Of a stretch of 36,647 nt of DNA, positions 1 through 7,902 are shown piece by piece; position 1 is the first letter of the stretch; the number at the start of each line of letters is the position of its first letter. The notes beneath the pieces were generated by a model that saw only the letters and a list, made by a program, of their open reading frames with translations, did not search any database and was not told the origin of the DNA. A program made the translations under genes and the position numbers. This stretch comes from Saprospiraceae bacterium (GTDB lineage Bacteria; Bacteroidota; Bacteroidia; Chitinophagales; Saprospiraceae): positions 1 through 36,647 of the forward strand of contig JAGQWW010000001.1 in NCBI GenBank assembly GCA_020436955.1. The letters run 5' to 3'.

Positions 1-75
1 TGGTGAAATTGGTAGACACGCTAGACTTAGGATCTAGTGCCGTGAGGCTTGGGGGTTCGAGTCCCTCCACCCGCA
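1..75 (+). tRNA. tRNA-Leu (anticodon UAG), 5' end cut off by window edge
   Basis: The window opens at tRNA position 8, so the first seven acceptor bases are missing. Visible parts are the D-arm, an anticodon stem (21-25 with 33-37) around the loop CTTAGGA, which gives anticodon TAG at 28-30, a long variable arm (about 38-50) typical of a class II leucine tRNA, a T-arm at 51-67 and the 3' acceptor strand at 68-74 with discriminator A75. CCA is not encoded. It reads CUN leucine codons. It is followed directly by hairpins and a terminator before tig. Confidence 0.95.
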
Positions 76-80
76 CTAAA

Positions 81-155
81 AGGGAAAAATTCCCTACCAA
101 AATCGCCCCTATCGGGGGCTTCGAAAAGCTCCTGATGAAGGAGCTATTTTTTTTT
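81..155 (+). terminator. Hairpin series ending in a Rho-independent terminator after tRNA-Leu
   Basis: Three short hairpins lie in a row. 81-95 is AGGGAA-AAA-TTCCCT, 105-119 is a GCCCC/GGGGC stem, and 127-145 is a perfect seven-base stem AGCTCCT/AGGAGCT with a five-base loop. The last runs into an A and nine T residues (146-155), the classic intrinsic terminator layout. The first two hairpins may take part in tRNA 3' processing or extend the terminator; that part is inference. Confidence 0.75.
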
Positions 156-189
156 AAACACTTTCCTTCAAGAATTAACCAACATAACT

Positions 190-1605
190 ATGTCAAACAT
201 CACAAAGGAGGATTTGGGCAAAGGGCATGTTAAGATCACTGTAGAAGTTAGTAAATCAGATTACGAGCCTAAATTCAAATCAGAATTAACAAAGCTTAGA
301 AATAAGGCACAAATCAAAGGATTTAGAAAAGGGAAAGTTCCTACCTCGTTTTTACAAAAAATGTATGGTAATAATGTTTTGTCCGAAGTATTCTACGATG
401 TAGTAGGGCAAAAATTAAACTCCTTCGTTGCAGAAGAAAAATTGGACCTGATTGGGTACCCTATTCCTGCAGAAGACCAGAGTCAAATTGAGTTGGATCC
501 TACCACACTAAAAGACTATACTATTCGCTACGAAATCGGGTATTTACCTGACTTTGAAATTAAAGGTGTTACCGGAGAAGAAAAAATGGACATCTACAAT
601 GTAGAGGTACCTCAAAAATGGGTAGACGAAGAAATAGACAGAATCAAAAAGGGATTTGGAGAGCGCCAGGAGGTGGAAGACCAAATCATGGATGGTGATG
701 TTTTTGTGCTTGCTGCCAAAGAAGTGGATGGCGATTATGAAAATGAATTTGAAGTATTTTTTAATTCATTGACAAAGGATGCTAAAGGTGAATTTGAAGG
801 CAAAAAACCTGGTTATAAGACTACGGTAAATGTTTTCAAATTGGAAGAGGGGATGAGTGAAGAGGCTGTAAGAAAATATTTGTTAGAACTTGGCGAAGAT
901 GATCCAAGAGAAGTTAATGAAAACTTCGAAGTTACAGTTAAGACGATCAAAAGGATCAAGCCTGCTGAGTTAAACCAGGAAGTATTGGACAAGGCTTTTG
1001 GAGAAGGCGTTGTTTCAAATGAAGATGAGGCAAGAGCTAAAATTCAGGAATTGATTGGTCAATCTTACGAAAGCTCAGTTGACTCACTTTTCTTCTCTCA
1101 GGCGATGGATTACCTAATGGAGCAAAACAACTTCGATGTTCCGGTAGAATTCATCAAAAAGTGGTTGAAATTTGACCGTAAGAATATCCACGAAGAAAAA
1201 TTGGACGATGCCGCTAGCAGCTATGCTAACACTATGCGCAGACGTACCCTTATCAAGAAGATCATAGAAAAGAAGGAAATAAAAATTACAGATGCTGAGA
1301 TTAAAGATAAAGTGAAGCAAAGTATTAGCAGAGCTTTATCCGGCCAGCCTGTTGGAGAAGAATTCCTTGATAACTTTGCGGACCAGGTGATGAAAGACGA
1401 AAAATATCGCCACATGGTTGAGGAATCAGCTGATGAAGCTGTTATCGACAAAATTACGCAAGCTTTGAAGGAAACCTGGGACCTAAACAAAATCCCAATG
1501 GAAGCTGAGGCTTTCAAACAGAAAGTAAACGAGATGAACGAAATTTACCGTGCTGAAGCCGGTAAATTGGATGAGTTGTCTGCAGGTACTGACGAAGAAG
1601 AATAA
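190..1605 (+). CDS. tig: Trigger factor (ribosome-associated chaperone)
   Basis: Trigger factor binds the ribosome exit tunnel and shields nascent chains. The N-terminal ribosome-binding domain starts in the usual way (ITKEDLG at residues 4-10) and carries the signature GFRKGKVP at 44-51, whose FRK tip contacts ribosomal protein L23. The middle region (about 150-250) sits where the PPIase domain is in other phyla but looks strongly diverged, as is usual in Bacteroidota. The C-terminal half is the helical substrate cradle. Length is 471 residues, slightly longer than the E. coli protein (432). The ATG at 190 is chosen because it gives the family N-terminus. The gene heads a tig-clpP-clpX block, a common arrangement. 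The 131-base gap to clpP shows no clear terminator, so co-transcription is possible. Confidence 0.96.
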   Translation: MSNITKEDLGKGHVKITVEVSKSDYEPKFKSELTKLRNKAQIKGFRKGKVPTSFLQKMYGNNVLSEVFYDVVGQKLNSFVAEEKLDLIGYPIPAEDQSQIELDPTTLKDYTIRYEIGYLPDFEIKGVTGEEKMDIYNVEVPQKWVDEEIDRIKKGFGERQEVEDQIMDGDVFVLAAKEVDGDYENEFEVFFNSLTKDAKGEFEGKKPGYKTTVNVFKLEEGMSEEAVRKYLLELGEDDPREVNENFEVTVKTIKRIKPAELNQEVLDKAFGEGVVSNEDEARAKIQELIGQSYESSVDSLFFSQAMDYLMEQNNFDVPVEFIKKWLKFDRKNIHEEKLDDAASSYANTMRRRTLIKKIIEKKEIKITDAEIKDKVKQSISRALSGQPVGEEFLDNFADQVMKDEKYRHMVEESADEAVIDKITQALKETWDLNKIPMEAEAFKQKVNEMNEIYRAEAGKLDELSAGTDEEE

Positions 1606-1736
1606 TTTTAAATTAGCTTTTGGTCGGTAAAATTCTGGTTTAAACAGATTTTTTCTAGCAACTTAGAACCTGAATTCAATACAAACGTTCTTTTGAATAC
1701 TTTAGCAACGATTCCTTCATTAAATTGATAAATTCT

Positions 1737-2444
1737 ATGTTTCATAAAGATGAATTTCTAAAATACGCTACCAAGCATTTAGGCATGAGTAGCATGCATT
1801 TGGAGAAATATGTTGAAAAAACAACGCCCGGCTATCCAAACGTTTCCGGTTTTACTCCTTATGTAATTGAAGAAAGACCTATGCACGCCCAGGCTCTGGA
1901 TGTATTTTCCAGATTGATGATGGACAGAATTATTTTCCTGGGAGTTCCTATTGATAATTACGTAGCAAACGTTATCCAGGCGCAGATGCTTTTTATGGAT
2001 TCTGTTGACCCTAAGCGCGATATTCAAATGTATATCAACAGCCCGGGTGGATCTGTAACTGCAGGTTTGGGTATCTATGATACAATGCAGTATGTTTCTC
2101 CTGATGTAGCGACCATTTGTACCGGTATTGCTGCTTCTATGGGTGCTGTGCTTCTTGCTGCAGGTGTAGCTGGCAAGCGTACTTGTTTACACCATAGCCG
2201 TGTGATGATTCACCAGCCAATGGGTGGTATGCAAGGTCAGGTTTCTGATATGGAAATCACCTACAAATTGGTGAAAAGCATGCAAAAGCAATTGTATGAT
2301 ATACTGGCATACCATACTGGTCAGACTTATAAGACCATTGAAAAAGATTGTGATAGGGATAATTGGATGGAAGCACCAGAAGCAAAAGCTTATGGTTTGA
2401 TTGACGAAGTGTTGGAAAGAAATCCTAAGCAAAAAGAAAAATAA
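1737..2444 (+). CDS. clpP: ATP-dependent Clp protease proteolytic subunit ClpP
   Basis: This is the serine peptidase that forms the tetradecameric Clp degradation chamber and works with ClpX/ClpA. Counting from the ATG at 1737 (235 residues), the catalytic triad is Ser134 in GIAASMGA, His159 in MIHQPMGG and Asp208 in DRDNWM. The spacings (25 and 49) equal those of E. coli ClpP. The oxyanion-loop motif INSPGGSV is present. An in-frame TTG lies four codons upstream at 1725, but the ATG start gives the N-terminus MFHKDEFLKYATKHLG expected for Bacteroidota ClpP. The N-terminal segment is a little longer than in many homologues, with an extra stretch near residues 31-40. It lies 78 bases upstream of clpX, which also has its own promoter. 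Confidence 0.97.
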   Translation: MFHKDEFLKYATKHLGMSSMHLEKYVEKTTPGYPNVSGFTPYVIEERPMHAQALDVFSRLMMDRIIFLGVPIDNYVANVIQAQMLFMDSVDPKRDIQMYINSPGGSVTAGLGIYDTMQYVSPDVATICTGIAASMGAVLLAAGVAGKRTCLHHSRVMIHQPMGGMQGQVSDMEITYKLVKSMQKQLYDILAYHTGQTYKTIEKDCDRDNWMEAPEAKAYGLIDEVLERNPKQKEK

Positions 2445-2484
2445 ACATTCTCTTTATACCAACGAGGTCCAGAGATTACTTTCG

Positions 2485-2492
2485 TATCTTTG
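2485..2492 (+). promoter_or_regulatory. Bacteroidota -7 promoter element for clpX
   Basis: TATCTTTG matches the TAnnTTTG -7 consensus of the primary sigma factor in Bacteroidota, 30 bases before the clpX ATG. No convincing TTG -33 box is visible. It would give clpX its own transcript inside the tig-clpP-clpX block. Confidence 0.55.
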
Positions 2493-2522
2493 CACCTCGT
2501 TTTTATTTTAAACCTTACCAAA

Positions 2523-3800
2523 ATGCTTCGGAACAGACAAAATTTCAGATGTTCCTTTTGTGGTCGCGACAAGTCAGAAACCCTACTGCTTATTGCAGGG
2601 ATGGATGGCCATATTTGCGAGACCTGTGTAGAGCATGCCATGGACATTCTTGATGAAGAGTTGTACCAGGGCAAACGCAAGGGTAAAGGGAAAGACGGTG
2701 AAAAAGAAGTAACTAAAGGAAAAACAGGCTTTGCTTTACCAAAGCACTTAACGCCTAAAAAGCTAAAAGAACATCTCGACCAATATGTAATCGGTCAGGA
2801 TGAGGCTAAAAAGTTCCTATCAGTAGCCGTTTACAACCACTACAAAAGACTAAATCAAAAGAAATCCGGTGATATTGAGATTGAAAAATCGAATATCTTG
2901 TTTGTAGGACATACCGGAACCGGGAAAACTCTCATGGCAAAAACCATTGCCAAATTGCTAAATGTACCTTTTGCTATTGTAGATGCTACTGTATTTACAG
3001 AAGCAGGTTATGTTGGAGAAGATGTTGAAAGTATGCTTAGCAGATTGTTGCAAGTGTGTGATTATGATCCGGAAGCTGCTCAAAGAGGAATAGTTTATAT
3101 CGACGAGATTGATAAGATTGCCCGTAAAAGCGACAATCCTTCCATTACAAGAGATGTATCTGGTGAGGGTGTTCAACAGGCCATGTTGAAAATGTTGGAA
3201 GGTACCGATGTAAACGTACCACCACAAGGAGGTAGAAAACATCCGGAGCAAAAACTGGTGAAGGTTAATACAGAAAATATCCTCTTTATCTGTGGAGGTG
3301 CATTTGATGGTATTGAGAAATTAATCGCCAAAAGAGTAAACACTCAGGTGATTGGGTTTAAAGATAAAAATGTCGAAGAAGTAGATAAAGACAACCTGTT
3401 ACAATACATCAGCCATCAGGATCTTAAGGCTTACGGCCTAATTCCGGAATTAGTGGGCCGTCTACCGGTGCTAACTTATTTGGAGCCACTCGACCTGGAC
3501 GCTTTGAAACAAATTCTAACTGAACCTAAAAACAGTCTCATCAAGCAATACACCAAGCTTTTTGAAATTGAAGGTATCCAATTGGAATTTGATACGGCAG
3601 CACTAGATTTCATTGCAGAAAAAGCATTGGAGTTTGGGTTGGGAGCAAGGGGTCTTCGCTCTATTTGTGAGGCTGTGATGACAGATGCTATGTATGAATT
3701 ACCTTCTCAGGAAGATATCACTACCTTCCAGGTTACATTGGAATATGTAAAAGAAAAATTAAGCCGCTCAAAGGTTACTACACAATTGAGAGCTGCATAA
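2523..3800 (+). CDS. clpX: ATP-dependent Clp protease ATP-binding subunit ClpX
   Basis: ClpX is the AAA+ unfoldase that recognises tagged substrates and feeds ClpP. The N-terminal zinc-binding domain has Cys10, Cys13, Cys32 and Cys35 (CSFC and CETC). Also visible are Walker A GHTGTGKT, the GYVG pore loop, Walker B IVYIDEID and the RKH loop (GGRKHPEQ). The C-terminal small AAA domain contains GARGLRSI with the sensor-2 arginine. Length is 425 residues, normal for the family. The ATG at 2523 is preferred over an in-frame TTG at 2490 because the TTG overlaps the promoter element and the upstream residues are not family-like. A strong terminator follows the stop. Confidence 0.97.
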   Translation: MLRNRQNFRCSFCGRDKSETLLLIAGMDGHICETCVEHAMDILDEELYQGKRKGKGKDGEKEVTKGKTGFALPKHLTPKKLKEHLDQYVIGQDEAKKFLSVAVYNHYKRLNQKKSGDIEIEKSNILFVGHTGTGKTLMAKTIAKLLNVPFAIVDATVFTEAGYVGEDVESMLSRLLQVCDYDPEAAQRGIVYIDEIDKIARKSDNPSITRDVSGEGVQQAMLKMLEGTDVNVPPQGGRKHPEQKLVKVNTENILFICGGAFDGIEKLIAKRVNTQVIGFKDKNVEEVDKDNLLQYISHQDLKAYGLIPELVGRLPVLTYLEPLDLDALKQILTEPKNSLIKQYTKLFEIEGIQLEFDTAALDFIAEKALEFGLGARGLRSICEAVMTDAMYELPSQEDITTFQVTLEYVKEKLSRSKVTTQLRAA

Positions 3801-3828
3801 GCTAAATAAGAAATATCACTTTTGAATA

Positions 3829-3856
3829 AGCTCTGCCATTTGGCAGGGCTTTTTTT
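3829..3856 (+). terminator. Rho-independent terminator after clpX
   Basis: A nine-base stem (AGCTCTGCC at 3829-3837 with GGCAGGGCT at 3842-3850, one G-T pair) closes a four-base loop and is followed by seven T residues. It ends the clpX transcript before the padR promoter. Confidence 0.85.
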
Positions 3857-3909
3857 ATGCATTCGTCGATGCAAATTACTATTTAATAGAAATTTCCTGT
3901 CTAAAGAAG

Positions 3910-3950
3910 GTACTATGTATTGCATAGAACTATAAGTGATCTTATATTTG
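3910..3950 (+). promoter_or_regulatory. padR promoter with overlapping inverted repeat (candidate operator)
   Basis: A -33 TTG at 3920-3922, a 20-base spacer and TATATTTG at 3943-3950 form a complete Bacteroidota promoter. The -7 box ends only four bases before the padR ATG at 3955, so transcription should start at or next to the start codon. CTATG-N5-CATAG (3913-3927), extended to GTaCTATG-N5-CATAGaAC (3910-3930), is an inverted repeat lying over the -33 box. That position suits autorepression by the PadR protein encoded just downstream. Confidence 0.65.
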
Positions 3951-3954
3951 CCCC

Positions 3955-4311
3955 ATGACAACAAAATTTTCAGAAAAATTGGAAAATACAAAAGCTCAAA
4001 TGCGCAAGGGCATTTTAGAGTTGTGTATCCTCTCCATTATCGCTGAAGAAGAAGTTTATCCTTCAGATATAATCCAAAAATTAAAGGATTATGAATTGAT
4101 AGTGGTGGAGGGGACTTTATATCCATTACTCACCCGACTTAAAAATGCCGGACTCCTTACCTATAATTGGAAAGAGTCTACTTCCGGACCACCTCGGAAA
4201 TATTTCAGCTTAACCGAAGACGGTCAGGAATTTTTAAAATCATTACTGGGAACCTGGGAAAACCTGGTTTCCGCTGTTAGCCAATCCACTCAAAATTTTA
4301 ACTCGAAATGA
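3955..4311 (+). CDS. PadR-family transcriptional regulator
   Basis: This is a 118-residue winged-helix repressor. The N-terminal helix-turn-helix region reads KGILELCILSII, followed by YPSDIIQKLKDYELIVVEGTLYP and LLTRLKNAGLL, the PadR hallmark with the recognition helix around VEGTLYPLL. The wing is GPPRKYFSLTEDG. A short C-terminal helix (about 93-118) would mediate dimerisation. The stop overlaps the ATG of the following PspC-domain gene by four bases (ATGA at 4308), so the two are translationally coupled. PadR/PspC pairs are common in Bacteroidota, and PadR proteins usually repress their own operon. The ligand is unknown; envelope stress or a hydrophobic compound is a guess. Confidence 0.92.
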   Translation: MTTKFSEKLENTKAQMRKGILELCILSIIAEEEVYPSDIIQKLKDYELIVVEGTLYPLLTRLKNAGLLTYNWKESTSGPPRKYFSLTEDGQEFLKSLLGTWENLVSAVSQSTQNFNSK

Positions 4312-5078
4312 ATAAAGTATTCAACATTAACCTTGGAGGCCAAGCATTTACCATCGACGAGGAAGCATTTTTCCACCTCGAAAAGTATCTGAAAGCCATC
4401 GACAATCACTTTAGAGACTCAGAAGGTCATGAAGAGATTGTATCTGACATCGAGACCAGGTTGGCTGAACTTTTTCAGGAAAACCTGGGAGGAAGACCTA
4501 TTGTTACCCTAAAAGATGTAAAAAGGACCATCTCTATTATGGGAACGCCCGAAGAATTCGGTGCTGAACCATTAGATGAACCCCTTTCAGAACCAAAATC
4601 CAATACACATTCCCGCAAACAAACGAACCAAACGGGAAAGAGCTGGAAAACCGGCAAACGTCTGTTTAGAAACCCGGAAGACGAAGTTGTTGCCGGTGTT
4701 TGTTCCGGAATTGCAGCATATTTTGGTATTACTGACCCACTTTGGATCAGACTGGGATTCGTAGCACTCACATTAATGGGCTTTGGAACGGCCATCCCAT
4801 TATACATAATACTTTGGGCGGTTTTACCAAAAGCTGAAACAGCCAGTGATAGATTGTCAATGAGAGGAGAAACTATAAACGTATCCAACATTGGCAGGAT
4901 CATCGAAGAGGAAATGGATCATATTAGCACCAAAATTGAAGATTGGGGAGAAGATGTTGAACGTTGGGGTGATGACATGAACCAAAAATATGGCTCAAAA
5001 AAAAAAGTTTTGGCGAAAGAACCAGAAATGGTAGGTCAGCAATTGGCCGAACCGTTGCCAAGGGGTTATATATCTTAG
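4308..5078 (+). CDS. PspC-domain protein, N-terminal part; frame lost at an A10 run
   Basis: The first 256 codons of what should be a longer envelope protein. Residues 1-90 form a soluble region (INLGGQAFTIDEEAFFHLE, then an acidic helix with GTPEEFG). Residues about 117-176 are a PspC domain with one membrane helix (motifs AGVCSGIAAYFG and YIILWAVLP). After codon 230 comes a run of ten A residues (4997-5006). Reading on in the same frame gives a short basic tail ending at 5078. Shifting back one base (-1) gives SFGERTRNGRSA... continuous with the next segment, including FRFFIDGLLNV and the membrane helices. The natural product is therefore probably about 748 residues spanning 4308-6553. Causes could be a homopolymer sequencing error, a real mutation, phase variation or slippage. 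Confidence 0.85.
   Translation: MNKVFNINLGGQAFTIDEEAFFHLEKYLKAIDNHFRDSEGHEEIVSDIETRLAELFQENLGGRPIVTLKDVKRTISIMGTPEEFGAEPLDEPLSEPKSNTHSRKQTNQTGKSWKTGKRLFRNPEDEVVAGVCSGIAAYFGITDPLWIRLGFVALTLMGFGTAIPLYIILWAVLPKAETASDRLSMRGETINVSNIGRIIEEEMDHISTKIEDWGEDVERWGDDMNQKYGSKKKVLAKEPEMVGQQLAEPLPRGYIS
4997..5006 (+). other. A10 homopolymer, site of apparent -1 frameshift
   Basis: The codons read TCA AAA AAA AAA GTT in the upstream frame. One more A, or a -1 slip, gives AGT TTT GGC and joins the upstream PspC segment to the downstream membrane/GIN segment without any stop. A-runs of this length are known slippage sites for ribosomes and RNA polymerase and are also common sequencing-error sites. Confidence 0.85.
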
Positions 5079-5119
5079 GAGACGTCTTTCGCTTCTTTAT
5101 CGATGGCCTTCTAAATGTA

Positions 5120-6553
5120 ATGAGGCCCGTAGTCACAGTCATTGGGATTCTATTGATTATTGCTTTGACTGGATTTTGGCTGTTTGCTGCAGGTGCTATC
5201 TTATTTGGCTACCCAATTGCAAGTTTCATTTTACCATCAGCGCCCTTTTTGACATCTCTGGGGATTATTAACATCCTCCTGGTTATTGCGCTGCCCTTAT
5301 TATCGGTTGTATTCCTTATTCTTCGAGTTCTATATGGTTACCGCGTTTCAAAAAAATGGCATACCGGGCTTTGGATTGTAGGTACCCTAAATCTTGTAAG
5401 CTTGTTTGGCCTGGGCTCCTACATTTCAAATCAATTTAAAGTAGAGAAAGTAGTGGAGCAATCTTTCCAAACCGCACCGGTAACTACAGATACCCTTAAA
5501 ATTGAACTTGGAGATAACATAGCCAGTGACTTTTCCTTTTTTAATGATAATCCACGCATTGTTGATGGGAACCTTATTTATGAAAATGTATACATCAACA
5601 TCGAAAAGGCAACCGGATCAGCTTTTGAATTTGAAGAAGAAAGGAGTGCTCGGGGAGAAGGTAGTGCCGAAGCATTGAACCTGGCAAAAGAGTTTGGATT
5701 TGTCCATTCACTCTCCAATAATACGCTCGTATTGAACCCTTATGTCACTATTCCTGATGGATCAAAATGGAGAAATCAGCGAATGACCTTGACGATTAAA
5801 ATACCTGAAGGTAAATCAATCCAATTAGGTGACTATGTAAACAGTCATGTTCGAAACGTAGATTTTAATGAAAATGCTGACAGGCCTTGGATGGCGTCAG
5901 GCCAGGTATGGACCATGACAGCGAATGGACTTGAAATACCGGGCTATTTAGATGAAAATAAAACCTCTCTCGAAAAGAATTTCACTGATTTCCAGCAATT
6001 GTCTATCAAAGGTGAAATGAAAGTTCAGATAGAGCAAGGCGACAATTATGAGGTAGTATTAAAAGGTCCTAAACAGGGCAAAGAGGGAGTAGAGTTTCAA
6101 AAGTTGGACAAAACCTTAATTGTTGAAAATACAGGATATAGAATGGGAACGCCGCTAAGGCTTTACATCACTTGTCCTGACCTGGAATGGATTGAATTGG
6201 AAAATACAGATGATGTAAAAATATCAGGTTTTGAGTCTGAAAAACTGAAAATGGATGTTGATAGTCGATTTGAGCTAAAAACCTACAATTTAAAGGTGAA
6301 AGACCTATCCGTTCATTTAAAAGACAGAGTAAAAGCAGACTTTAAAGGAAGTGCGGAAAACTTCGAGCTGGAATTAGAAGATAACAGCAAATTCAATAGT
6401 GAATTCTTTACAGTTAAAAACGCAATTATTAACGCGAAAGGTAATAATCTGCCTATTCGATTAACGGTAACAGAGACACTACAACCGTTGGGTAATGAAA
6501 TTGACCGATGGGATATCAGCGGAGAACCGGCCCTCCCAAAAGAAGAACAATAA
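5120..6553 (+). CDS. PspC protein, C-terminal part: membrane helices plus GIN-like domain
   Basis: The downstream frame is open from the A10 run (about 5007) to 6553; the first ATG in it is at 5120, but this is probably not a true start. From that ATG (477 residues) there are about three membrane helices (roughly 5-27, 45-72 and 82-100), then an exported region. The last ~190 residues (FTDFQQLSIKGEMKVQIEQG onward, then repeated short beta-strands) resemble the head GIN/DUF2807 putative adhesin-like beta-helix fold found in many Bacteroidota PspC proteins. The order PspC, helices, GIN-like domain fits a single envelope-stress or adhesin-like protein coupled to PadR. It might be translated separately by coupling, but no start signal supports that. 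Confidence 0.8.
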   Translation: MRPVVTVIGILLIIALTGFWLFAAGAILFGYPIASFILPSAPFLTSLGIINILLVIALPLLSVVFLILRVLYGYRVSKKWHTGLWIVGTLNLVSLFGLGSYISNQFKVEKVVEQSFQTAPVTTDTLKIELGDNIASDFSFFNDNPRIVDGNLIYENVYINIEKATGSAFEFEEERSARGEGSAEALNLAKEFGFVHSLSNNTLVLNPYVTIPDGSKWRNQRMTLTIKIPEGKSIQLGDYVNSHVRNVDFNENADRPWMASGQVWTMTANGLEIPGYLDENKTSLEKNFTDFQQLSIKGEMKVQIEQGDNYEVVLKGPKQGKEGVEFQKLDKTLIVENTGYRMGTPLRLYITCPDLEWIELENTDDVKISGFESEKLKMDVDSRFELKTYNLKVKDLSVHLKDRVKADFKGSAENFELELEDNSKFNSEFFTVKNAIINAKGNNLPIRLTVTETLQPLGNEIDRWDISGEPALPKEEQ

Positions 6554-6578
6554 AATTCACCCGAAATCACCCGAATAG

Positions 6579-6606
6579 GGCCCTGTCATTTGACGGGGCC
6601 TTTTTT
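6579..6606 (+). terminator. Rho-independent terminator after the padR-pspC operon
   Basis: GGCCCTGTC (6579-6587) pairs with GACGGGGCC (6592-6600, one G-T pair) around a four-base loop, followed by six T residues. Confidence 0.85.
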
Positions 6607-6653
6607 ATTGGCCGTCATATGACTTAAAACAAGCATCTTTAGGTAATTACCTG

Positions 6654-6661
6654 TATTTTTG
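6654..6661 (+). promoter_or_regulatory. -7 promoter element for the dockerin-like protein gene
   Basis: TATTTTTG fits TAnnTTTG and lies 17 bases upstream of the ATG at 6679. No clear TTG box is seen at the expected distance. Confidence 0.45.
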
Positions 6662-6678
6662 AAGATAAATCCCATTCT

Positions 6679-7902
6679 ATGAAAACTTACAAAACATACT
6701 GTATGCCTTTATTGGCCTTTTTTATTCTTTCCATTTTCCCATATAATTTTGGTTATTCTCAATCTGTTATTTTTTGTGGTGGAGAACTGGATGAAGCTCC
6801 ATGTACAGGAGAAGTTGATTTGGTTCCGGAAGAAGATCCCAATTGTTCCATTGAAAGCCTATCCTGGATATTGGACTTAAATGCAGATACTTTTCAAAAT
6901 GTGGATGAGGTAGGGGTGAATGCATTGCAAGGTAGGTTTCCCTTAGGTACGCATACCGTAAAATTTTTAATTAAAGGAACTTGTGGAGAAGAAAGAACGG
7001 TAGAGAAAACCTTTGAAGTGATTGATTGTACGCCTCCTGAAGTAACCTGCTATTTTGGTTTGTTCATTGATATACACTCCACACTAGGAACAGAAATTTG
7101 GGCAGAAGATTTTATCAATGAGTTCTTTGACAATTGTTCCGGGCAAAATTACGAGGCCAGAATGAATCTTGTAGAAGACAATAATGAAGATGGAACAATT
7201 GATAGTTTAGACTACCTTCAAGGTCCTCCAAAATTTGAAAATGCATTGCTCAAATGTAAAGATGTTGGAACAACCCGATTAGTACAACTCTGGGTCAGTG
7301 ATGTATCAAATGATACCATAAATAACTGGTCCAATTGCATTACTACCATAGGAGTACGTGACAACTTAAATTTTTGTGGCGAACAATTAATTCTTCAAGG
7401 CAGAGTAAGGAATTACTTCCAAAACCCACTTGCTAACGTTTCCATTTTAAATTATGGAACCGGTTTTTTTGCTGAAACTGATTCCCTTGGAAGATTTTAT
7501 TACGCTGATCCATTTTATGGATACAATTATTTCCTATCAGCTGAAAAGACATCCAGTGCACTCAACGGTGTAACTACATTTGATTTAGCACTAATAGGAA
7601 AATATATACTCGGCCAAAATACTTTATCTACTCCCTACCAACTTATTGCAGCAGATGTAAATCAATCCGGAACAATTACCACTTTGGATTTAATTCAAAT
7701 ACAAAAAATAATTTTGGGTCTCGAAGAAAACTTTCCCGGAGACTTAAACTGGATTTTTATTCCGGAAGAATACGAATTCCCTGACCCGAAAAATCCTTGG
7801 GAATATGAGACCGAAATCATCCGATATAACCTTTACAATCATCAATTTGCACTTAACTTCGTAGGAGTAAAACTTGGTGATGTTAATGGCAGTACTCAAT
7901 AA
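6679..7902 (+). CDS. Secreted protein with C-terminal dockerin-like domain
   Basis: A 407-residue exported protein. Residues 1-28 are a signal peptide ending at GYSQS. The middle is cysteine-containing and resembles the HYR/Ig-like modules of surface proteins (ECGEERTVEKTFEVIDCTPPEV-type context near 110-135). Around 240-290 there is a carboxypeptidase-regulatory-like stretch (LILQGRV, LANVSI, TDSLGRF). Residues about 296-347 are a dockerin-like pair: NGVTTFDLALIGKYILG, then the calcium-loop segment DVNQSGTITTLD (Asp326 to Asp337). The protein ends at KLGDVNGSTQ. Related Saprospiraceae proteins generally continue into a T9SS sorting domain, which is absent here. It is probably cell-surface or secreted; its function is unknown. 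Its stop abuts the stop of the convergent xerD gene with no base between. Confidence 0.8.
   Translation: MKTYKTYCMPLLAFFILSIFPYNFGYSQSVIFCGGELDEAPCTGEVDLVPEEDPNCSIESLSWILDLNADTFQNVDEVGVNALQGRFPLGTHTVKFLIKGTCGEERTVEKTFEVIDCTPPEVTCYFGLFIDIHSTLGTEIWAEDFINEFFDNCSGQNYEARMNLVEDNNEDGTIDSLDYLQGPPKFENALLKCKDVGTTRLVQLWVSDVSNDTINNWSNCITTIGVRDNLNFCGEQLILQGRVRNYFQNPLANVSILNYGTGFFAETDSLGRFYYADPFYGYNYFLSAEKTSSALNGVTTFDLALIGKYILGQNTLSTPYQLIAADVNQSGTITTLDLIQIQKIILGLEENFPGDLNWIFIPEEYEFPDPKNPWEYETEIIRYNLYNHQFALNFVGVKLGDVNGSTQ

Noticed and set aside
204..216. Internal Shine-Dalgarno-like AAAGGAGG followed by in-frame TTG inside tig
   Set aside because: The bases encode the conserved KED of the trigger-factor N-terminus, starting at TTG would remove part of the ribosome-binding domain, and Bacteroidota rarely use such sites.
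4475..4903. 142-codon open frame on the minus strand inside the PspC gene
   Set aside because: It is a shadow of the plus-strand coding sequence, with low-complexity Ser/Pro content and no recognisable motif.
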